The position numbers and the translations under genes are program-made. The notes beneath the pieces are model-generated. The model worked only from the letters and a program-made list of their open reading frames with translations. It was not told the DNA's origin and did not search any database. 54,240 nt of DNA from Candidatus Kaiserbacteria bacterium (GTDB taxonomy: Bacteria; Patescibacteriota; Minisyncoccia; Phycocordibacterales; UBA2100): assembly GCA_016217965.1 (NCBI GenBank), contig JACRFI010000006.1:1-54240 (forward strand). The letters run 5' to 3'. Shown here piece after piece: positions 39,155 to 47,631 of this stretch; position 1 is the stretch's first letter; each line of letters begins with the position of its first letter.

Positions 39155-39188
39155 AGCTTACAGCTTCTAGCTTCTAGCTTCTAGCTTT
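39154..39188. repeat. Heptad-periodic repeat (TAGCTTC)n
   Basis: TAGCTTA CAGCTTC TAGCTTC TAGCTTC TAGCTTT. Confidence 0.88.
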
Positions 39189-39227
39189 GATTGCGCATAG
39201 CCACGAAATCATGTAGTATCGTGCGCG

Positions 39228-39494
39228 ATGGCAATAACAAGTTCAGCAAAGAAGGCTCAGCGCGTTTCCGAAAGGCGGACTGTTTTCAATACGCGAACAA
39301 AACGAGCCATGAAAGGCCTCATCAAAGAAGCGGGGAGCATGGTAACGGGAAAGAAAGCGAAAGAAGCGCTCGCGCTACTTCCCAAGGTCTACCAGGCAGT
39401 CGATAAGGCAATGAAAAGCGGCGTCATTAAACAAGGAGCGGCTGCCCGCATCAAATCGCGGCTCTCCAAGCGCATCCGCGCCATCTCTGCGTAA
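39228..39494 (+). CDS. rpsT: 30S ribosomal protein S20
   Basis: 'MAITSSAKKAQRVSERRTVFNTRTKRAMKGLIKEA...KAMKSGVIKQGAAARIKSRLSKRI'. Confidence 0.95.
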   Translation: MAITSSAKKAQRVSERRTVFNTRTKRAMKGLIKEAGSMVTGKKAKEALALLPKVYQAVDKAMKSGVIKQGAAARIKSRLSKRIRAISA

Positions 39495-39535
39495 TTTGTT
39501 TACTTAGAGCACGAATTCGACTATCCTGGCCCTAC

Positions 39536-39610
39536 GCTCTCGTCGTTCAACGGATAGGACATTTCCTTGCGGAGGAAAAAATCGAGGTTCGATTCCTCGC
39601 GAGGGCACCA
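39536..39610 (+). tRNA. tRNA-Arg (anticodon GCG), CCA encoded
   Basis: GCTCTCG/CGAGGGC acceptor, TTTCC-TTGCGGA-GGAAA anticodon arm, CGAGG-TTCGATT-CCTCG T-arm, 3' ACCA. Confidence 0.93.
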
Positions 39611-39612
39611 TC

Positions 39613-40422
39613 TTACGAAGCATTTGCAGAGACAATTCGATCACAAATCGCTTCGCCAAGGGCGAGGACTTCTTTTAGTAGGGCAACACCGCCATATTTA
39701 ACAATGCAAATGCCTTTGAAATTTTGCCTGAATTTTTTCGTTTTGCTGCGCGGTTTAATCCATAGTTTTCCAAATTGAGTTTCCGGTACATCGAGAAGTT
39801 TTGACCAGTATCGTCGAGTTTCTTTCTTCCTGTGATAATAATGTAGGTGCAAGCGGACACGGATTTTCTTTTCATCAATATCAAAACAGTTTCTGAGCAT
39901 CGTTAAATACAATGTAATGAGGCGGGGATCGGTATTCGCAAATATGAGAGCGCACGTCGCTTTGTGCTTTGTCCCCTCTGCCCAATAAAGCATTGAGAGT
40001 AATGCTTTTTGAAATTCCTCGTTTTCTATAGGCAGTTTTTGTGCGGTTGTAACTCCGCGTGAAGCGTGTACCGCGTCGCGTGCCATCTTGTCGCGTCGCA
40101 ATTTCGCGGCGGACAAACCCCTGATACTCTTTAAGTGCTCAAGCCGTGCGTTTTCGTCAAAAAATGCGGGATACTTTTCACCAAGCCAAATTGATAGCGT
40201 GCTTTTTGGTATTGGATGGATTGCGCGAATTTCCGCGTAGGTCATTCCTTTCTTGCGAAGTTTTTCAACTGCATTTTTCTCTGTCTGGGAATATCTATTT
40301 CCGCTCACAGTGTAATTGTACAGCTTACTAGTATTGGTATATAGACATCCGGGTTCGATAGTGTGGATATCTGCAACTTTCCACATGTATCCATTGCGTT
40401 CGATGGCTTGAGGGAGCATCAT
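39613..40422 (-). CDS. HTH + degenerate LAGLIDADG-like protein, 2 nt from tRNA-Arg 3' end
   Basis: HTH 'LRKKGMTYAEIRAIHPIPKSTLSIWLGE'; 'ALLSMLYWAEGTKHKATCALIFANTDPRLITLYLTMLRNCF'; homologous to the 47632 gene. True start may be downstream of 40422. Confidence 0.65.
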   Translation of the reverse strand: MMLPQAIERNGYMWKVADIHTIEPGCLYTNTSKLYNYTVSGNRYSQTEKNAVEKLRKKGMTYAEIRAIHPIPKSTLSIWLGEKYPAFFDENARLEHLKSIRGLSAAKLRRDKMARDAVHASRGVTTAQKLPIENEEFQKALLSMLYWAEGTKHKATCALIFANTDPRLITLYLTMLRNCFDIDEKKIRVRLHLHYYHRKKETRRYWSKLLDVPETQFGKLWIKPRSKTKKFRQNFKGICIVKYGGVALLKEVLALGEAICDRIVSANAS

Positions 40423-40433
40423 TGGGACACATG

Positions 40434-42509
40434 TCCCGCGGGAACTCTCTTATTGCCGGCGTTGTTTTGATTGGGATGCTCTCGACGCTCGCAATTGCGC
40501 TCCAATCCGCGAATCCGCAGGTTGAATCGGATGCGCAAGTTGCATCTGCGAAATTTGCTGCCGACACTACGAAAAAAAAGACGGAAGAGAGTGGAGGTAC
40601 CGAGATAGACTGTGCGCCGGGATATGACTTCAAAGCATTTACGGATAAAGGCGATGTTAAAGTTGAGTGCACTAGAAAAATACAGTGCGGTACGCCACCA
40701 TCTGAACGAGATCCGAAGTCAGGGAAAACAGTGTCGAGTAAGACATTGCAGAAATGTAAAGATGACCTAGTGCTTCCAGGAGAATCGGCGGATAGTAAGA
40801 TTGTAAAAGATTCATGCAGCGCTTGGAAGTCAGAAGTGGAAATTTGTCTAAAGGCTGATCAAACTGCTGGAAAAAAGGAGAAGTGCTTCCATAAGCAACC
40901 CTGTGACAGTGGGAAGAAAATGAATTACAAAGACTTATTGAAGGAAAATGGTACAGGTTTCAAAAAGGCGATGCAGCAAGAACTTGCGGAGGCTGTAGGC
41001 CAGGGGAAAGAAGAAGATGTGCAAAGAATTCGAGGCGAGATAGGTAAGCTGCCGGAAGGAAAAGATATTCTGGATCGATTCAATAAAGAAGAGGGAGCGG
41101 AATTACAAAAAGGTATAGATGAAAGGCTTGAATCGAGGCAAAAAGCACTTGAAGAGTTGAACAAAAAGATTACTGAAGAAACAGATCAAACAAAGAAAGA
41201 GCAGTTAATAAAGGACCGAGAGTTCACGAAGGAAGAAATAAAAGATCTTGAGGAAACAAAAAAACGCCTTGCGCTCGCGCAAAAGGCGTTAACTCCGGCG
41301 GACAGTAAGACGGGCGGTGACCCAAAGTATGATCCAACGACGGGAAAGTGTGTTGCTAATTGTGACAAGGCGGGCAAGGGAGACCCTGGAGGAAACCCAG
41401 GAGGTAATCCAGGGGGAAACCCAGGGGGCAGTCCTGGTGGAAGTCCAAGTGGTGGCTCACCAAGCGGTGGATCACCGAGTGGCGGACAGCCGACGTTCCC
41501 CAACCTGGGACAAAACCAGCAGGGTCAGTGTTCATTCTTTGGTTCTCTCTTTGGGACCTGTGAAGAACTTTCGTGCACAATCACGCTCACGCCGTCGGGA
41601 CAAGCGCAACAAGGACAGCCGCAACCGGGGAATTTACAGTGGCGCACGAGCGGTGGTAACGCACAGTCCGCACAGATAACAAATCTTGGCACCGTTCCTG
41701 CAACAGGACAGGCGCAAGTGCAGAACGCTCAGATGACATACTTCATGCAGGTGCAGGGACAGAACAACCAGAGAGCCTCGTGCCAAACGCAAGCAGGGCA
41801 GAATCCGCAGCAACAGTGCAGCAATCCTTCGTACTTCTGTCGCGAAGGAACGCTCTACTATGGCGTACAAGGCAACAATTTCTGCCAGCCGCAAACGGTG
41901 CAGAAGTGCCAGTTTGGTTGCCAGACGAGCCAGAGCGGCGCCTCGACCGCATGTGCGTCGAGTGGTGCCACGGGAGACGGGCCGACGGCCGAGATATCAT
42001 GTTCACCCACAACTGCAGATGTCGGCATGACGGTTGGTATCACGTATTCCTGCGGGAATTCGATCAAAGGCACAGGTGTTGGTTTTGATACCGGGGACAA
42101 AACAGCAGGGAGCGCGGAAGTAAAAATTGAAAAGCCGCCTACCGGAACTGATACGGTGAGCTATGGCCTCACGTGCACAGCTGAGAATGGGAAGTCCGTG
42201 AACGCTTCGCCTGTGTGCAAAGTAAAAATAAATAAGCCATCGCTCCTTCTTGTCGCAAACCCGAAAAAGATAGACGACGATGACGAAAAGCCTGATACGA
42301 CAACACTCGGGTGGGTGACGAAGGGAATGAAATCCTGCGTTATCTCAAGCCCGGACGATGCTGAATTCACGGAGGAGAACAAAGATAAAAAGAATACCTC
42401 TGGGAGCCTAAAGACAGATGAGCTCGACGAAGACACGGAATATGTCCTTACGTGCATTACGCTTGCAGACCAGGAGAAGGTAACAAAAGTGGAGGTGGAT
42501 GTAATTTAG
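40434..42509 (+). CDS. Large secreted/pilus-like protein with low-complexity GGNP/SGGSP repeat and Cys-rich region
   Basis: 'MSRGNSLIAGVVLIGMLSTLAIALQS' N-terminus; GGNPGGNPGGNPGGSPGGSPSGGSPSGGSPSGG linker. Confidence 0.7.
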   Translation, partial: SRGNSLIAGVVLIGMLSTLAIALQSANPQVESDAQVASAKFAADTTKKKTEESGGTEIDCAPGYDFKAFTDKGDVKVECTRKIQCGTPPSERDPKSGKTVSSKTLQKCKDDLVLPGESADSKIVKDSCSAWKSEVEICLKADQTAGKKEKCFHKQPCDSGKKMNYKDLLKENGTGFKKAMQQELAEAVGQGKEEDVQRIRGEIGKLPEGKDILDRFNKEEGAELQKGIDERLESRQKALEELNKKITEETDQTKKEQLIKDREFTKEEIKDLEETKKRLALAQKALTPADSKTGGDPKYDPTTGKCVANCDKAGKGDPGGNPGGNPGGNPGGSPGGSPSGGSPSGGSPSGGQPTFPNLGQNQQGQCSFFGSLFGTCEELSCTITLTPSGQAQQGQPQPGNLQWRTSGGNAQSAQITNLGTVPATGQAQVQNAQMTYFMQVQGQNNQRASCQTQAGQNPQQQCSNPSYFCREGTLYYGVQGNNFCQPQTVQKCQFGCQTSQSGASTACASSGATGDGPTAEISCSPTTADVGMTVGITYSCGNSIKGTGVGFDTGDKTAGSAEVKIEKPPTGTDTVSYGLTCTAENGKSVNASPVCKVKINKPSLLLVANPKKIDDDDEKPDTTTLGWVTKGMKSCVISSPDDAEFTEENKDKKNTSGSLKTDELDEDTEYVLTCITLADQEKVTKVEVDVI
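41383..41491 (+). repeat. Low-complexity coding repeat GGNP/GGSP/SGGSP
   Basis: Translated repeat in the 40434-42509 ORF. Confidence 0.8.
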
Positions 42510-43006
42510 AGACCAAAAAACTCGAGGATTTTGTGCGCCATGGGTTCTTTCATCGGGACTTCGTCTACACGCTCGCGCAAATAGGCGCGCACATGCTCCG
42601 GGTCTATTCCCCCCAGCGGTATCACGAGGTTTGGTGCCATGAATTTCGTCGTATCAACGAGGAGAAGCGGGTCGTCTTCTGCTTCTGTCTCGACCCAGAA
42701 AGAGATTATGTCGCTGTAGGTGTGGAGTGCATCGCCCGCTCTGATGCCGCGCTCGGATATTTCGAAATCATGCAGATCCGGTGGAGTCCTGGCGATAAGC
42801 GCGATGACGCTTGCCGCGACGACAATGAGAAGCGCGAACAGAATATTACCGAAAAGAACGCTCGTGAGAGCTGCGCACACGGCAATAATACCGAGCGCCC
42901 AGAACCAATCACTCGTGCGCTCTATGTGCTCGTGTTCATATGCGCTCCACCTTAGAGGAGCCGAAGGCGATTCGGGCATGCCGATATTGTAACTTGTTTT
43001 CAACAC
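42506..43006 (-). CDS. Hypothetical membrane protein
   Basis: Two TM segments 'WFWALGIIAVCAALTSVLFGNILFALLIVVAASVIALI'. Confidence 0.65.
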   Translation of the reverse strand: MLKTSYNIGMPESPSAPLRWSAYEHEHIERTSDWFWALGIIAVCAALTSVLFGNILFALLIVVAASVIALIARTPPDLHDFEISERGIRAGDALHTYSDIISFWVETEAEDDPLLLVDTTKFMAPNLVIPLGGIDPEHVRAYLRERVDEVPMKEPMAHKILEFFGL

Positions 43007-43058
43007 GATTCATTGAATTAAGTCACAGTTTGTGCGAATCATGCGGTAGACTGGATGG

Positions 43059-43580
43059 ATGGGTGAGAAATATATCCGGACTCCAAATGTGAAGTGTGCC
43101 GTCTGCGAGAAGCTCGTCTACAGGAGACCTGTGGAACTTCAGATCAGCAACGGAAAAGCATATTGCGGCCAAATTTGTTATGGGCTTTCGCAGCGGAAAG
43201 AAACACCATGTGCCGTGTGCAAAATTCCTATCCTTGCAAGTAAACACGCAAAAACTTGTAGTCGGGCATGCGCGAATAAATACAGAACCGGTATCAAATA
43301 CAAACTTGGCAGACCCAAAAAAGACAAGGTTCAAAATCAGAGAGCGTTGAAATTGCGTCTGATTCAAGAAAGAGGGACAAAATGTGAGCGTTGCGGATAT
43401 TCGAAGATCGAGATTCTGCAGGTGCATCATTGCGATCGAGACAGAAACAACAACGAGTTGAAGAATCTTGAATTAATATGTCCGAATTGTCACTACGAGG
43501 AACATTATTTAGAAAAAAGCTGGCTTAATGCTAGTCTAGTTTCGGAGGCGTCGGATAGTGGTTCATTCCAGCGCACTTGA
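43059..43580 (+). CDS. Freestanding HNH endonuclease with N-terminal zinc-finger pairs; 3' end overlaps tRNA-Ser
   Basis: CxxC/CxxxC pairs, 'CERCGYSKIEILQVHHCDRDRNNNELKNLELICPNCHYEEH'; stop TGA 43578-43580. Confidence 0.88.
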   Translation: MGEKYIRTPNVKCAVCEKLVYRRPVELQISNGKAYCGQICYGLSQRKETPCAVCKIPILASKHAKTCSRACANKYRTGIKYKLGRPKKDKVQNQRALKLRLIQERGTKCERCGYSKIEILQVHHCDRDRNNNELKNLELICPNCHYEEHYLEKSWLNASLVSEASDSGSFQRT

Positions 43581-43628
43581 AATGCGCCAGGCTGAAAGGC
43601 CTCGTGAGTTCGAATCTCACCGCCTCCG
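43544..43628 (+). tRNA. tRNA-Ser (anticodon TGA)
   Basis: GGAGGCG/CGCCTCC acceptor, GCGCA-CTTGAAA-TGCGC anticodon arm, long variable arm, GTGAG-TTCGAAT-CTCAC T-arm, G73; CCA not encoded. Confidence 0.95.
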
Positions 43629-43637
43629 AAAATTTCT

Positions 43638-44048
43638 ATGGCACGCGTAATGGTATTTGGCACGTTCGACAAAATTCATCCAGGGCATGAGGATATGTTT
43701 CGGCAGGCGCGAGTGCTCGTGACCGATCCATTTCTCATCGTCTCTGTGGCGAGAGACAGTATTGTAGAGCGCATCAAGGGGTTCCTTCCCAAGAATTCTG
43801 AAACAGTCCGCCGCGATAAAGTCGCGGCGCATCCTCTGGTGGACGAAGCGGTCATGGGAGATGCGGAGGGGTATATTGAGCATATCCGTAACGCGAGGCC
43901 GGATATTATTGCGCTCGGGTACGATCAGCGTGGGGAATATGTCGACAATTTGGAAAAAGATCTGAAAGATGCAGGGCTTGATGCACAAATTGTTCGCCTT
44001 CAATCATTTCATCCGGAAAAATACAAAACTTCCAAAATGCCTGAGTGA
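43638..44048 (+). CDS. Cytidylyltransferase/FAD synthase-like nucleotidyltransferase
   Basis: '[24 protein letters not shown]', '[11 protein letters not shown]'. Confidence 0.88.
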   Translation: MARVMVFGTFDKIHPGHEDMFRQARVLVTDPFLIVSVARDSIVERIKGFLPKNSETVRRDKVAAHPLVDEAVMGDAEGYIEHIRNARPDIIALGYDQRGEYVDNLEKDLKDAGLDAQIVRLQSFHPEKYKTSKMPE

Positions 44049-44090
44049 ATACGCTATACGCAATACTGAATACCATATACTCTATATTCA
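44049..44090. repeat. Heptad-periodic repeat (ATACNNN)x6
   Basis: ATACGCT ATACGCA ATACTGA ATACCAT ATACTCT ATATTCA filling the intergenic gap exactly. Confidence 0.85.
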
Positions 44091-44479
44091 TGCGCATCTT
44101 AGGAATTGATTACGGGACATCGGGCGTCGGGCTCGCGATCTCTGATGAGAACGCGTCATTCGCTTTTCCTCTTGAAACATTGCATAACGATGCGTTCTTG
44201 CTCGAAAATATCGTGCACGTGGCTACAGAGAAGAAAGTCTCAGCGATTGCGATAGGGGACACGCGAGCAGAAGGCGGCGGGGCGAACAGAGTAACTGCAC
44301 AGGCAGATGCATTTATGGAAAAACTTCGCGCGCGCGTCGGTGTTCCAGTGCATGCTGTGCGTGAAGCCTGGAGTTCGCTCGAAGCATCACGCTTTGCTCC
44401 GAAAGGCAAAGAAAGGGATGATGCCGCGTCAGCCGCGATAATTTTGCAGAGATTCCTCGACTCAGGCGCGAAGAGATAA
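44090..44479 (+). CDS. ruvX: Putative Holliday junction resolvase YqgF/RuvX
   Basis: 'MRILGIDYGTSGVGLAISDENASFAFPLETL', 'DDAASAAIILQRFLD'. Confidence 0.9.
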   Translation: MRILGIDYGTSGVGLAISDENASFAFPLETLHNDAFLLENIVHVATEKKVSAIAIGDTRAEGGGANRVTAQADAFMEKLRARVGVPVHAVREAWSSLEASRFAPKGKERDDAASAAIILQRFLDSGAKR

Positions 44480-44490
44480 TAAAATCAGGC

Positions 44491-44820
44491 ATGGAATTCA
44501 TTTCATACGAAGATTTTGCAAAGCTCGACATACGTATCGGCACCATCCTCGCCGTTGAAAGGGTGCCGGAAACAGACAAGCTTTTGAAATGCACTATTGA
44601 TTTTGGTGAATTAGGGCAACGAACTATCGTGTCGGGCATCGCACAGTTTCGCGAACCAGAGACGTTGGTGGGCAAGCAATGCCCATACATCGTGAACCTC
44701 GAGCCAAAAATGCTTCGTGGCGTAGAGAGTCAGGGCATGCTGATAGCAGCATCAACACCTGATGGGCTCGCACTTCTCCATCCCGACGTTGCTGCCCCTC
44801 CGGGGACAAAATTGAAATGA
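44491..44820 (+). CDS. Stand-alone EMAP/MetRS C-terminal-type tRNA-binding domain protein
   Basis: 'YEDFAKLDIRIGTILAVERVPETDKLLKCTIDFGELGQRTIVSGIAQF...GMLIAAS'. Confidence 0.9.
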   Translation: MEFISYEDFAKLDIRIGTILAVERVPETDKLLKCTIDFGELGQRTIVSGIAQFREPETLVGKQCPYIVNLEPKMLRGVESQGMLIAASTPDGLALLHPDVAAPPGTKLK

Positions 44821-44834
44821 CCTCTGTATATCTT

Positions 44835-44855
44835 TAGTTTTTAGTTTGTAGTTTT
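44835..44855. repeat. Heptad-periodic repeat (TAGTTTN)x3
   Basis: TAGTTTT TAGTTTG TAGTTTT then TGATATA. Confidence 0.75.
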
Positions 44856-44870
44856 TGATATACTTTCCCT

Positions 44871-45962
44871 ATGCATCTCTCGCGCATGTTAGCGCGGTGG
44901 TTTCCGACGCCACGGATTCTCGCTCCCCATGCGGCGGGAATAGACATCAGCGATGCATCAATAAAATGGGTGACACTCGCATCGGCGGGAAAGGGTGCGC
45001 GCGTCGCGGCCTTTGGGTACCAATCCTTAGCGCCGGGCATTGTGGTGAATGGCTCGGTCAAGGACGCGCGCGCGTTGGCGAGCGCACTAAGTGGCATCAA
45101 GAAAAAACTTGGCGCGCGGTCTGCGCATGTTGCGCTTCCTGAAGAAAGCGCATTTGTGTTCAACATGCATGCGCCTGCAGGATCAAAGCGGCACGAGATA
45201 CTGAGCATGGTTGAATTTGAGCTTGAGGGACGCGTTCCGATCCCCATAGCGCAGGCAGTATATGATTTTGAAGCGATAGAAACCCACCGCGACGGGAGTG
45301 GTTCGGAAGTCGCGGTGGTTGTATTTCCAAGAGAAGTGGCAGAAGGATACACCACGGCATTCGCACAAAGCGGCATCCATCTTGCCTCGCTCGAAATAGA
45401 AGCGCGTTCGATAGCGCGAGCAGTTTCAGACCCAACACAGGACGCCGTTACTCTACTTGTGGATTCGGGGAACGCGCGCACAGGATTTGCGATATTGAAG
45501 CGCGGAGTCCCCATCTTCACTTCTACTGTAGAAGTGGGGGGTGGGCAGATGTCTGACGTTCTCATGCAAACACTCTCGCTGTCCGCAGAGGATGCCGAGA
45601 AGTTCAAGAATGAACAGGGGCTTATTCCCGCGAACAAAGATAACGCTAAAGGCGCTGAAGCGCTCGAAAAAGTCGCGGCAGCGCTTGCGGCAGAGATAGT
45701 GCGCCATTACCATTTCTGGGATACACGCAGGAATGAACATGGAGAGCGAGTTACGCCCGTCGGGCGCGTCTTTCTCGTTGGGGGCTCGTCGAACCTGAAA
45801 GGAATTACCGATTATGTTGCGGGCAAAGTCCACGCAGAAACGGAGCGTCCAAACGTATGGCGCAATGTATGTGATTTTGACGACTACATTCCACCCATCG
45901 ACAGGCGCTCGTCACTCCAATTCGTTACAGCCGTGGGGCTCGCCCTTCGCTCTCTTTCATGA
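44871..45962 (+). CDS. pilM: PilM-like type IV pilus ATPase
   Basis: 'AAGIDISDASIKWVTLA', 'VTLLVDSGNARTGFAILKRGVPIFTSTVEVGGGQMSDVLMQTL', 'VFLVGGSSNLKGITDYVAGKV'. Confidence 0.9.
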   Translation: MHLSRMLARWFPTPRILAPHAAGIDISDASIKWVTLASAGKGARVAAFGYQSLAPGIVVNGSVKDARALASALSGIKKKLGARSAHVALPEESAFVFNMHAPAGSKRHEILSMVEFELEGRVPIPIAQAVYDFEAIETHRDGSGSEVAVVVFPREVAEGYTTAFAQSGIHLASLEIEARSIARAVSDPTQDAVTLLVDSGNARTGFAILKRGVPIFTSTVEVGGGQMSDVLMQTLSLSAEDAEKFKNEQGLIPANKDNAKGAEALEKVAAALAAEIVRHYHFWDTRRNEHGERVTPVGRVFLVGGSSNLKGITDYVAGKVHAETERPNVWRNVCDFDDYIPPIDRRSSLQFVTAVGLALRSLS

Positions 45963-46486
45963 CAAATCTTTTGCCGCCAGAAGATACGAAGCAGCTTGTG
46001 CGCACCGCGAAAGCGAAGTTCCTATATACAGGTTCATTCGTGATTGCGGCAGCGGCAATAGCAGGCATCGTTGCTCTCAGCCCATCATTCTTTCTCGCGT
46101 ATTTTTCTAAGGCGGATTCAGGCGCAGAAACAGTGCCTTCCGGAGAAGAAGCGCAGCGGCGCCAAGACCAAGAAGCGTCGTCGCGCGTGCGCGCCCTTCT
46201 TGCTGAGATATCTTCGGTAACGGAAGAGAAAATGCCCATCAGCGAGGCAATTGAGAGCGCGTACGTACTGCGCCCGCCTGGCGTCACTATCGGCGCTGTT
46301 GCATATGCAGGTGGAAAACCCGGGACTATCACGCTCGCGGGTTCTGCCAAGAGCCGAGAGAATGTGAGCGCGTTCCGCGACGCGCTCGCGAAAAGTGGGA
46401 GTTTTGAGAATGTCTCAGTACCAGTCGGGGCATTGGTAGGTGCGCTAGAGGGCGGGTTTACAATCACGCTCACGGGTAATTTTTGA
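45959..46486 (+). CDS. PilN-like pilus assembly protein
   Basis: N-terminal TM + coiled region; position after pilM. Confidence 0.6.
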   Translation: MTNLLPPEDTKQLVRTAKAKFLYTGSFVIAAAAIAGIVALSPSFFLAYFSKADSGAETVPSGEEAQRRQDQEASSRVRALLAEISSVTEEKMPISEAIESAYVLRPPGVTIGAVAYAGGKPGTITLAGSAKSRENVSAFRDALAKSGSFENVSVPVGALVGALEGGFTITLTGNF

Positions 46487-46487
46487 T

Positions 46488-47042
46488 ATGAAACGGACGT
46501 TCATGTTGGTTGCAGTCGGAACGTTGCTCCTAGCACTGTCGTTGTGGGCGGCATATGGGTACCTTGTGCTTGAGGCAACTGATGCGCGGACACTCTACAC
46601 CGCAGAAAAGCTGGATGCGTCACAAAAAGAAGAACGTGCGCGCGCCACACAGAGGCTCCACGCGCTCGTCCGCGATTCTGAGTCTGAGCGCGCCGTCCTC
46701 GAGGAGCTTGCCCGTACGGATGCCCTCACAGCAGCCGAAGCAATTGAGGCTGCGGGAAAGGCCGCCGGGACACGGACCGTCGTGCGGGGCGCCACCGCGT
46801 CCGCACTCGGCGGCGTATCCAAATCTCCGATCGCCAAGGACCTTCGCGCTGTTGAGATGCTCGTCGATTCCGAAGGAAGATTGCAATCGATCCTCAATGC
46901 AATAAAGCTTTTCGAGGCGCTTCCTTTTCTCTCATCCATTAGAAGCATAGAGATGGATCAAGCATCCGGAGGAAATCAAAGCGACCTGTGGCGTGCGGTA
47001 ATACGCATACGGATCATTACAACTTCAGCAGTGGGCATATGA
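46488..47042 (+). CDS. PilO-like pilus assembly protein
   Basis: N-terminal TM, position in PilM-N-O order. Confidence 0.55.
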   Translation: MKRTFMLVAVGTLLLALSLWAAYGYLVLEATDARTLYTAEKLDASQKEERARATQRLHALVRDSESERAVLEELARTDALTAAEAIEAAGKAAGTRTVVRGATASALGGVSKSPIAKDLRAVEMLVDSEGRLQSILNAIKLFEALPFLSSIRSIEMDQASGGNQSDLWRAVIRIRIITTSAVGI

Positions 47043-47335
47043 TAAAAGAATACACGGAGAGGCTGCGCCTACGTGATGCATACGCATCAATGCATGAGCC
47101 AGAGAGTTTGCGCCGCCTCGCAGATTTCTACTGGCACGTGGTTGTTATCGTTGGCACGCTCTTGATGCTCGGCTCTGTCGGGTACGGCATGTGGCTTTTC
47201 TTCGTCGAGCCGACGAGGGCAGAATCATCCGTGACCGTAGGCGCGCGAAGTGAAGTATTCGACAGGGCAGAATTGCAGAAAGCAGTACAGGCACTTGAGA
47301 AACGCCAGGAGAATTTTGATGCGCTCCTCAAATAG
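47039..47335 (+). CDS. Small single-TM protein of the pilus operon
   Basis: ATG overlaps the upstream stop (ATATGATAAAAG); TM 'VVVIVGTLLMLGSVGYGMWLFF'. Confidence 0.65.
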   Translation: MIKEYTERLRLRDAYASMHEPESLRRLADFYWHVVVIVGTLLMLGSVGYGMWLFFVEPTRAESSVTVGARSEVFDRAELQKAVQALEKRQENFDALLK

Positions 47336-47378
47336 CGAGGTATCTTCGGCGCGGTTTTTTTGGTAAAACTATCTTGCT

Positions 47379-47450
47379 GCCTTCGTAGCACAATGGATAG
47401 TGCAGGACTCTTCTAAGGTCTTGATGTAGGTTCGATTCCTACCGAAGGCA
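47379..47450 (+). tRNA. tRNA-Arg (anticodon TCT)
   Basis: GCCTTCG/CGAAGGC acceptor, GGACT-CTTCTAA-GGTCT anticodon arm, GTAGG-TTCGATT-CCTAC T-arm; CCA not encoded. Confidence 0.93.
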
Positions 47451-47462
47451 TAAACAAAAAAT

Positions 47463-47535
47463 TGCGCGGTGAGGGATTCGAACCCCCGACCCTTCGAATG
47501 TAAATCGAGCGCTCTACCAACTGAGCTAACCGCGC
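47463..47535 (-). tRNA. tRNA-Val (anticodon TAC)
   Basis: GCGCGGT/ACCGCGC acceptor, GCTC..GAGC D-arm, loop TTTACAT, GGGGG-TTCGAAT-CCCTC T-arm; CCA not encoded. Confidence 0.93.
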
Positions 47536-47631
47536 TTCGCTGCACTCTAGCGCGTTTGTAGAAATGGTACAAACAAAACCTGTGGATAAGGAGACTAGCG
47601 TTCGTCGTACACAGGTACTACAATTCGAGTA

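Noticed and set aside
40330-40365. 'CCGGGTTCGATAGTGTGG' resembling a tRNA T-loop
   Set aside because: T-stem does not pair and no cloverleaf can be drawn around it.
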